This document shows, piece by piece, positions 12,963 to 18,003 of a stretch of DNA of 18,003 nt. The position numbers and the translations under genes were made by a program. The DNA is from CAYZAW01 sp964476505 (GTDB lineage: Bacteria; Bacillota; Clostridia; Christensenellales; CAG-138). Within the stretch, counting starts at the first letter, position 1; every line of letters starts with the position of its first letter. The stretch is from the NCBI GenBank assembly GCA_964476505.1, contig CAYZAW010000044.1, positions 1 through 18,003 of the forward strand, given 5' to 3'. The notes beneath the pieces were generated by a model that worked only from the letters and a program-made list of their open reading frames with translations, was not told where the DNA came from and searched no databases.

Positions 12963-15197
12963 TTACCAATTCTCGCCCTTTAACAACTCATGTGCGATAT
13001 CGAACTTCATGTGGCTGTAATTATCGTCGTTGGCGGGCACCTCGAGCATCACCAGCGCCAAGCGCTCTTCGCCGTCGGGCGCTTTTAAGCGGTAGCCCAC
13101 AAACCATGATATCTCGCGGTTCTTATCGTTGCCGATCTCCGCCGTGCCGGTTTTTCCGGCGATATTATCCAAATCGATATAATGCCCGGTACCGGTTACG
13201 ATAACGTCCTCCAGCATAGGCTCGATGGTGCTGATGCTGGCGGGATGGATCACGTTCGCTTTCCATACCGCTTGGCTTCTGCCGCCGGTACGCACATACT
13301 CGGTGCCGTCCGTATAGTATATGCCCTCTATCATCCTTGGCTCCATAATACTGCCGCCATTGGCAAACGCGGAAAACTCCACCGCCGCCTGCAAGGGCGT
13401 TACCAACACCTGTCCCTGTCCGTATGAGCTTTCTGCCAGCAAGCCTTCGTCCCACTGCTTGTCCTCGTTTTTCATTTGTGCGCTGTTCACCGAAAGGTCA
13501 AAGGGGATGGCCTCGTTAAAGCCAAGGCTATCCATAAACGTGGGGAAGAACGAAACGCCGGTTTTCAGCGCCGCATACGCAAAATAGACATTATCCGAAT
13601 CGATGATACCGCTGTGCATGTTGAGCGGCGGGGAATGCCGGTGATTCAGGTGCACACGCGTTACGCTGGCGTACGCCCACGGGCCGAACTCGCCGCTGTC
13701 AGAGGGCGTCCATTTATCCTCTTCAATGGTTTCCGAGCGCCCTTCGGGGAACACGCTGTCGGCAGTCATTGCGCCGGACTCCAGCGCTGCCGCCGCCGTA
13801 AACGGCTTGAAAATGGAGCCCGGGGGATACCGGCCTTGGCTGATGCGGTTGAACATGGGCGCGTTGGCCTGCTCCGTTAACGCTTGCCAGTCCACATCGG
13901 AAATGCCACGGTTGAACTGATTCAGGTCGTAGGAGGGGTAACTGGCCATTGCCTCCAGCTCGCCGGTTTTCGGGTTCAGCACGATCACCGCCCCCGCCGT
14001 ATCATTCCCGAACAGGGTGTATTTTAACAGCACCTCCGCGCGCTCCTGCAACGCCGGGTCAATGGTCAGCTGCAAGTCCTGCCCGTTTTTTACGGGCTCG
14101 GTGTACAGCACTTGTTTTCTTACGCCATCGCTGCCCGCAATGTAAATGAAGTACCCGTCCTCGCCCCTCAGCTCTTTTTCGTAGGCTTTTTCCAAGCCGG
14201 ATTTGCCAACGCGGGAGTCCGCATCGTAGGCTGCGCCTTCCATCACTTCCCCGGTTTCGGGGTCGATGAGCTGGCCTTTTTTGTTCAGCGTGCCGCCGGT
14301 AAGCGCGGTCAATTCGTCCTCGCTCACAGCACCCACGTATCCTATGATATGCGCCATGCTGTCCTTCTTAGGGTAGTTTCTGAGCGTACCGTAATTGGAG
14401 GTGTCTACGCCCGTACCCTTGACCGACAGGATACGCGCTTCCAGCTCGTCCGTAAATTCGTCCGGGTAGTATTGCCGCAGTATCGCAAAATCGTTATAGG
14501 CGGTGTCCAGCGCTTTTTTCAGCTTGTCCACGGAGGTGTTGAGTACGCCCGCCATTTCCGCCACGTACCAGTCGTGATCCTCTATCTGCGAGGGTACGGC
14601 AAACACCGTGACCGCGTTTACCGTTTCCGCATACAACTGCCCGTCCGCCAATATCTCCCCGCGCTTCGCCTTTACGCCGCTTACCCGCACGGTATCGCCC
14701 CAGTTCATTTCCGGGAAGATCAGCGCGGGCGACCAGTCGATCACCCAAGTGCCTTCCTCGCGAAGCACCGTCATGCGGTAGGCAAACGCGGTGTCGCCTA
14801 TTTTGTCGCTTTCGTATTGCAGGGTATAGTCATACACGCAAATGATGCCACCCTCCACGAAGGACGTTTCCCGATAGCTAAGCCCGGTTACGGACAACTC
14901 CTCGAATATCGCCTTGTACCGGTTCACAAACTGCTCGCGGCTGACGGTTTTACTGCTTTGCTCCGTACCCGCTTCCCGGTCGCGCTTTGCCTGCGCCGCT
15001 TCATACCGCACGGAGCTGGCCAGCATTTTGTACGCGCTCTCGTACTCGCCGCTGTCGATATAGCCTAAAAACGTTTGCATCGCCACGCGCGACGCGGATT
15101 CCTGTTCCTCGCAGCCCGAAAACGCCCCCGCTATGCTCACCAGCAGAAGCAGCAGCGCAATATATAACGCAGTTTTACGAAACCAATTGTGTTGCAT
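12963..15197 (-). CDS. Class B penicillin-binding protein, MecA/PbpC-like transpeptidase
   Basis: The 744-residue protein is a peptidoglycan D,D-transpeptidase acting outside the membrane. Order of parts: hydrophobic N-terminus ending in SGC at 27-29 (possible lipoprotein cysteine C29), an NTF2-like MecA_N domain (about 33-165), a dimerisation/linker region (about 170-370) and the transpeptidase domain. Catalytic motifs are intact: SIFK (461-464, nucleophile S461), SDN (534-536) and KTGT (682-685). The MecA_N plus transpeptidase layout is that of B. subtilis PbpC and staphylococcal PBP2a, the low-affinity class, but resistance cannot be concluded from sequence alone. The start overlaps citG by 23 nt, with GAGGT at 15203-15207. 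The co-transcription with citrate lyase maturation genes is unusual. Confidence 0.93.
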   Translation of the reverse strand: MQHNWFRKTALYIALLLLLVSIAGAFSGCEEQESASRVAMQTFLGYIDSGEYESAYKMLASSVRYEAAQAKRDREAGTEQSSKTVSREQFVNRYKAIFEELSVTGLSYRETSFVEGGIICVYDYTLQYESDKIGDTAFAYRMTVLREEGTWVIDWSPALIFPEMNWGDTVRVSGVKAKRGEILADGQLYAETVNAVTVFAVPSQIEDHDWYVAEMAGVLNTSVDKLKKALDTAYNDFAILRQYYPDEFTDELEARILSVKGTGVDTSNYGTLRNYPKKDSMAHIIGYVGAVSEDELTALTGGTLNKKGQLIDPETGEVMEGAAYDADSRVGKSGLEKAYEKELRGEDGYFIYIAGSDGVRKQVLYTEPVKNGQDLQLTIDPALQERAEVLLKYTLFGNDTAGAVIVLNPKTGELEAMASYPSYDLNQFNRGISDVDWQALTEQANAPMFNRISQGRYPPGSIFKPFTAAAALESGAMTADSVFPEGRSETIEEDKWTPSDSGEFGPWAYASVTRVHLNHRHSPPLNMHSGIIDSDNVYFAYAALKTGVSFFPTFMDSLGFNEAIPFDLSVNSAQMKNEDKQWDEGLLAESSYGQGQVLVTPLQAAVEFSAFANGGSIMEPRMIEGIYYTDGTEYVRTGGRSQAVWKANVIHPASISTIEPMLEDVIVTGTGHYIDLDNIAGKTGTAEIGNDKNREISWFVGYRLKAPDGEERLALVMLEVPANDDNYSHMKFDIAHELLKGENW

Positions 15198-16029
15198 CGT
15201 TTACCTCTTCCAAAAATATCGCACAAGCCAAAAGATCGGCACAACCGCCGGGGCTGATGTTTCGTGCGGTAAAGTCCGCGTCCAGTTGGGTCATAAGGGG
15301 CACCAACTGTTGGGGCGCGGCCTGCACCTGTAAAAGGGCGTTGGCGGCGGCGGACTGCGCGTACAGCATGCCCGGCTCTCCGGCACGGGTCAGCACATTG
15401 GTATCCGGCACGTTGGCGATGAGGGAAAGCAGGGTATACAAAAGCACATCGTTTTGCGTAAAGCCCTGTGCGCGGCTCCGGGCAAGGGCGGGCAGCGCCA
15501 CGGTTCTGATATGCAAAAACCCGCTTTCGGCCTCGGCACGCACACCGCCCGCACCATAGCGGAGAAAGGCAGCTTCGCCGTGGGTGGCGGCGGTGCTTCC
15601 AAGCTCCGCCTCGCAAATGCCCTGCACATACGCTCCGGCGGCAAAGCACACCGCCTCGGGGGTGATGTCCGCATGCAGCGCTTCCAGCCTGCCCAAGGCG
15701 GCGGCAAGCAAGCCAAGCGAGAATATCGCGCCCTTGTGCGTGTTTACGCCGCCGGTAGCCGTTTGCATAGCCGCCTCCGCCAGTTTTCCCGGCTCCCGCA
15801 GGCGGGGTAGGGAATCGGCAGGGGAGAGGGCTGCGGTATCAGTACCCAAGCGGTACAGCGTACCGAAAAACGGCGAAATGGCAGCGGCGCTACGCTCAAA
15901 ATGACTTGCATCCATATCGCGGTGCGCACCGCTGTTCGCTCGATCCACCAACCCCGGCTTGGGGGTGGCGTTCACCTCAAAAAGCAGCGCGGCATGCGCG
16001 GCGTTGATAACGGCAGATTCGTTTAACAT
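15175..16029 (-). CDS. citG: Triphosphoribosyl-dephospho-CoA synthase
   Basis: The 284-residue enzyme makes 2'-(5''-triphosphoribosyl)-3'-dephospho-CoA from ATP and dephospho-CoA, the precursor of the citrate lyase acyl carrier prosthetic group. Family blocks are FEVNATPKPGLVDRANSGAH (17-36, shared with MdcB) and TGGVNTHKGAIFSLGLL (92-108). I choose the ATG at 16029, overlapping the citC stop by 7 nt, because GGAG lies 8 nt upstream and homologues start here; a longer in-frame start at 16125 lies inside citC and adds 32 unrelated residues. The downstream penicillin-binding protein gene begins inside its last codons. MdcB of malonate decarboxylase is the alternative, but the adjacent citC and citX favour citrate lyase. 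Confidence 0.92.
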   Translation of the reverse strand: MLNESAVINAAHAALLFEVNATPKPGLVDRANSGAHRDMDASHFERSAAAISPFFGTLYRLGTDTAALSPADSLPRLREPGKLAEAAMQTATGGVNTHKGAIFSLGLLAAALGRLEALHADITPEAVCFAAGAYVQGICEAELGSTAATHGEAAFLRYGAGGVRAEAESGFLHIRTVALPALARSRAQGFTQNDVLLYTLLSLIANVPDTNVLTRAGEPGMLYAQSAAANALLQVQAAPQQLVPLMTQLDADFTARNISPGGCADLLACAIFLEEVNDATQLVS

Positions 16030-17045
16030 GGGCGGTTCTCCATGCGCGAGAGCAGGCGCATGCCCTCTTCGGAACGCAAATAACTTAGCGTAGTGCTTGG
16101 CACAAGCGAAGAAAGCGCCTGCCAATCCTGGTTCGCAAAGCGTGCGCGAACGGTTGACGCGCGAACGCGCCCGCCTGCCGCCTGTAAGCGCGGCAGCACG
16201 TGTACGGCAACGCCATGCTCCGGCAATACGCTAAGCAGCGCCGCATTATACAGCGCCGTCAGCGGGTCGTCCTCCTCGGTTCCAACAAAACGCGCGGTAA
16301 CAGAAAGCGCCGGTGCGATTTGTTCTGCAAACAGCGCCGCGTCCAGCGCCGCATACGCTCCGGCGGCACCGGAGGGGTCTTTTAGAAAATAGCTGGGGAA
16401 CGTGGCGGCAGAAATAAGATACGCACCGCCCGCGTGCACCGCAGCGTTTGGAATATCCGCCGTACCCGCCCGCACCATTTGATACCGCGCCTGAAAGGGG
16501 AACGCGCTTTTATCCTCCTGCAATACGAATACGTGCAGAAGCTCGACCTGCTTTGCCGCTTCCTCTATTAAATACCGGTGCCCCAAGGTAAAGGGGTTGG
16601 CGTTCATCACCACAGCGCCCACGGTACCCGCGGTATCCGGCGTTTCCTGCTTCCATTTTTCAAGCTGCGCCGAAATACCGGTTTTGCGGGATTCGAACAG
16701 CAGCGCGTCCTCGGTTTTTACCAGCATGGAAAAGCCCAGCGAGGTAAACAAGCGCAGATGCGCCGGCTTGGTGAACACGAATATGTTGTTTTCACCCGCC
16801 TGCCGCATCTGCGTGTATAACTGCGTAACAATGCCGCTTAATAGATCCTCGCCGCGCCGCGCTTCCGCTACGGCAAGGCATTTGATCACGTTTTTCTCGT
16901 ACCCGCCGCCCGCGATAAGGGTATCCCCGTCAAACAGGCCGCAGTAATATTCCAAGCCCGGTTCCAAGCGAAGCCCGGCCTCCCGCAGGAAGCGCTCGAT
17001 TAGCGGCTTGTCCGCCTTGAGAGAAAGCGCTTGTAGCTCCGGCAT
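16023..17045 (-). CDS. citC: [Citrate (pro-3S)-lyase] ligase
   Basis: The 340-residue enzyme activates citrate lyase by acetylating the thiol of the prosthetic group on the acyl carrier subunit, using acetate and ATP. The N-terminal part (about 1-125) is a GNAT-like domain (EARRGEDLLSGIVTQLY); the C-terminal part is a nucleotidyltransferase domain with the HxGH-type motif NANPFTLGHRYLIEEA (148-163), DKSAFPFQARYQM (178-190) and the late GGRVRASTVR motif that replaces ISxSxxR. The length is typical. The start codon follows the citX stop by 3 nt, with AAAGGACG about 9 nt upstream. This protein is specific to citrate lyase, so it anchors the pathway assignment of its neighbours citX and citG. Confidence 0.94.
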   Translation of the reverse strand: MPELQALSLKADKPLIERFLREAGLRLEPGLEYYCGLFDGDTLIAGGGYEKNVIKCLAVAEARRGEDLLSGIVTQLYTQMRQAGENNIFVFTKPAHLRLFTSLGFSMLVKTEDALLFESRKTGISAQLEKWKQETPDTAGTVGAVVMNANPFTLGHRYLIEEAAKQVELLHVFVLQEDKSAFPFQARYQMVRAGTADIPNAAVHAGGAYLISAATFPSYFLKDPSGAAGAYAALDAALFAEQIAPALSVTARFVGTEEDDPLTALYNAALLSVLPEHGVAVHVLPRLQAAGGRVRASTVRARFANQDWQALSSLVPSTTLSYLRSEEGMRLLSRMENRPC

Positions 17046-17048
17046 GGG

Positions 17049-17582
17049 TCACGTCCTTTCCGCCGCGCTAAAAATCGCCGATATGGCGGCTTCCAGCTCC
17101 AACGCGGTATGCTTGCGGCGGCTTACGCAGTCCGCCGCAGGGCCGCCGCAAACCATGCAGCTTCGTCCCGCGCCGGTGATTGTCCGCCGCGACAGGGGGT
17201 TGCCATCAGGATCGATCACGTCGATATCCCACAGCCGCCCCAATGGTTGATCTTCCTCCAGCGCCATGCAGCGGCGCTTTAAGGCCTGCGGCTCCATGTC
17301 CACCGCCCAATAGCCCTCCGGCCCGGTAGAAAGCCGCCTTGTTTCCTGATGCAGTACCGCAATGCCCGCCGCGTTCAGCATGGCGGTGATCGCCGCCGCG
17401 CCTGCCGCAAACGCTTTGCGAGCCGCCTCGCAGTCCTTCACAGCACCCGGGATATTCACAAGCAGGCACAGCACCGTTTTGCCGTATGCATGCAGCAGGG
17501 CTTTTTGCCTTGCCGCACGGTTCTCCCGGCTAACTAGCAGCGCCTCCAGCGTAATGGGCGTGCCTAAAAGCAGCCCGTTCAC
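17049..17582 (-). CDS. citX: Apo-citrate lyase phosphoribosyl-dephospho-CoA transferase
   Basis: The enzyme transfers the prosthetic group made by CitG to the serine of the citrate lyase acyl carrier protein. In the 177-residue form, the signatures are LLVSRENRAARQ (15-26), GRLWDIDVIDPDGNPLSR (115-132) and the C-terminal CMVCGGPAADCVSRRKH with C142, C145, C152 and H158. I favour the GTG at 17582: it forms a GTGA overlap with the stop of the upstream phosphohexomutase gene and has GGGAG 6 nt before it. An ATG at 17597 would add 5 residues but has no ribosome binding site. Tight spacing to citC (3 nt) shows a single transcript. No citD, citE or citF is present here. Confidence 0.92.
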   Translation of the reverse strand: MNGLLLGTPITLEALLVSRENRAARQKALLHAYGKTVLCLLVNIPGAVKDCEAARKAFAAGAAAITAMLNAAGIAVLHQETRRLSTGPEGYWAVDMEPQALKRRCMALEEDQPLGRLWDIDVIDPDGNPLSRRTITGAGRSCMVCGGPAADCVSRRKHTALELEAAISAIFSAAERT

Positions 17583-18003
17583 GCAAGCTCCCGGCATACG
17601 CGCGCGTCCAGCGCGGCAAACAGGCCGGTGAGTATCGTTTGCAGTGCCTCGTCGTTTTTAGCCTTTGCACCCACATACAGCTTGAGCTTGGGCTCCGTAC
17701 CCGAGGGACGCACCACCGCCCACGCGCCGTTTGTAAAGCAGTATCTTAGCATGTTTACGGCGGGCAGCGTCAACGCTTCCATTGCGCCGTCGGCAAGCTG
17801 CGCCATGCCCGTTTGATAGTCCTCCGTACGGGAAAGCGCATAACCGCCAAGCTCCGTGATCTGCTCCTGCCGAAAGCGCGCCATGGCGTTTGCAATCTTT
17901 TCCATGCCCGCCTTGCCCGCAAGCGTATACGCGGTGACCTTTTCGCCATAGAACCCGTATTTTTGATACAACTCCTGCAAGCCGTCGTACAAGGTCATGC
18001 CCC
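17579..18003 (-). CDS. Phosphohexomutase (phosphoglucomutase/phosphomannomutase), C-terminal part, cut by window edge
   Basis: Only the last 141 residues are visible; the start lies beyond the right edge. The enzyme family interconverts hexose 1- and 6-phosphates. The visible part contains LYDGLQELYQKYG, the region before domain 4, and the phosphate-binding loop RPSGTEPKLKLYVGA near residues 98-113 of the fragment, which places it in the alpha-D-phosphohexomutase superfamily, most like clostridial PgcA-type phospho-sugar mutases. The gene's TGA overlaps the citX start codon, so it is the earliest visible gene of the operon that includes citX, citC, citG, the penicillin-binding protein and the LOG gene. 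Its substrate preference cannot be read from this fragment. Confidence 0.9.
   Translation of the reverse strand, partial: GMTLYDGLQELYQKYGFYGEKVTAYTLAGKAGMEKIANAMARFRQEQITELGGYALSRTEDYQTGMAQLADGAMEALTLPAVNMLRYCFTNGAWAVVRPSGTEPKLKLYVGAKAKNDEALQTILTGLFAALDARVCRELA

Noticed and set aside
14112..15068. Rightward 318-codon open frame opposite the penicillin-binding protein gene
   Set aside because: Antisense shadow of a clear class B penicillin-binding protein; no ribosome binding site and no family resemblance.

Overview
The window looks like chromosomal DNA of an anaerobic, low-oxygen-tolerance Bacillota, most likely a gut-type member of the Clostridia. The reasons are pyruvate:ferredoxin oxidoreductase, a split glycine decarboxylase (GcvPA plus GcvPB), citrate lyase maturation genes, an ECF-type QueT protein, strong AGGAGG ribosome binding sites and moderately high GC. 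No genus can be named from the sequence alone. Both window ends cut genes: the 3' end of a pyruvate:ferredoxin oxidoreductase gene is missing on the left and the 5' end of a phosphohexomutase gene is missing on the right.

Layout. Positions 1-2900 read leftward: a purine-type deaminase (8-oxoguanine deaminase-like), queT overlapping its end, then nifJ/por with its own perfect-consensus promoter and a candidate Rex operator. Positions 2900-3890 hold a divergent rightward lipoprotein gene with PdaC/DUF3298-like domains and its terminator. Positions 4000-4340 hold a leftward 84-residue cysteine/glycine-rich small protein with an internal duplication. Positions 4458-6230 hold a rightward ABC exporter with terminator. 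Positions 6336-11007 hold the glycine cleavage operon gcvT-gcvH-gcvPA-gcvPB. Facing it from the right is a type I L-asparaginase (11089-12072), which shares a bidirectional terminator with gcvPB. From 18003 back to 12343 lies a tightly packed leftward operon: phosphohexomutase, citX, citC, citG, a MecA-like class B penicillin-binding protein and a LOG-family phosphoribohydrolase.

Metabolically the window connects amino-acid and acid fermentation: glycine cleavage feeds one-carbon units, asparaginase feeds aspartate, citC/citX/citG make and attach the citrate lyase prosthetic group and acetylate it, and PFOR oxidises pyruvate, a product of citrate breakdown through oxaloacetate. citDEF, the structural citrate lyase genes, are not in the window.

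The most distinctive content is non-coding. Four related multi-hairpin elements (around 2723, 7582, 11012 and 12095) share a tail built on GGGGCAGCGCCCC. Three of them sit in the same orientation just upstream of a ribosome binding site. A second, separate repeat pair starts 3-5 nt after the stop codons of gcvPB and the LOG gene, with a conserved 14-mer followed by a hairpin whose stem differs by compensatory changes. I found no CRISPR array, tRNA, rRNA, transposase or phage gene, and I do not see convincing evidence of an entirely new multi-gene system.
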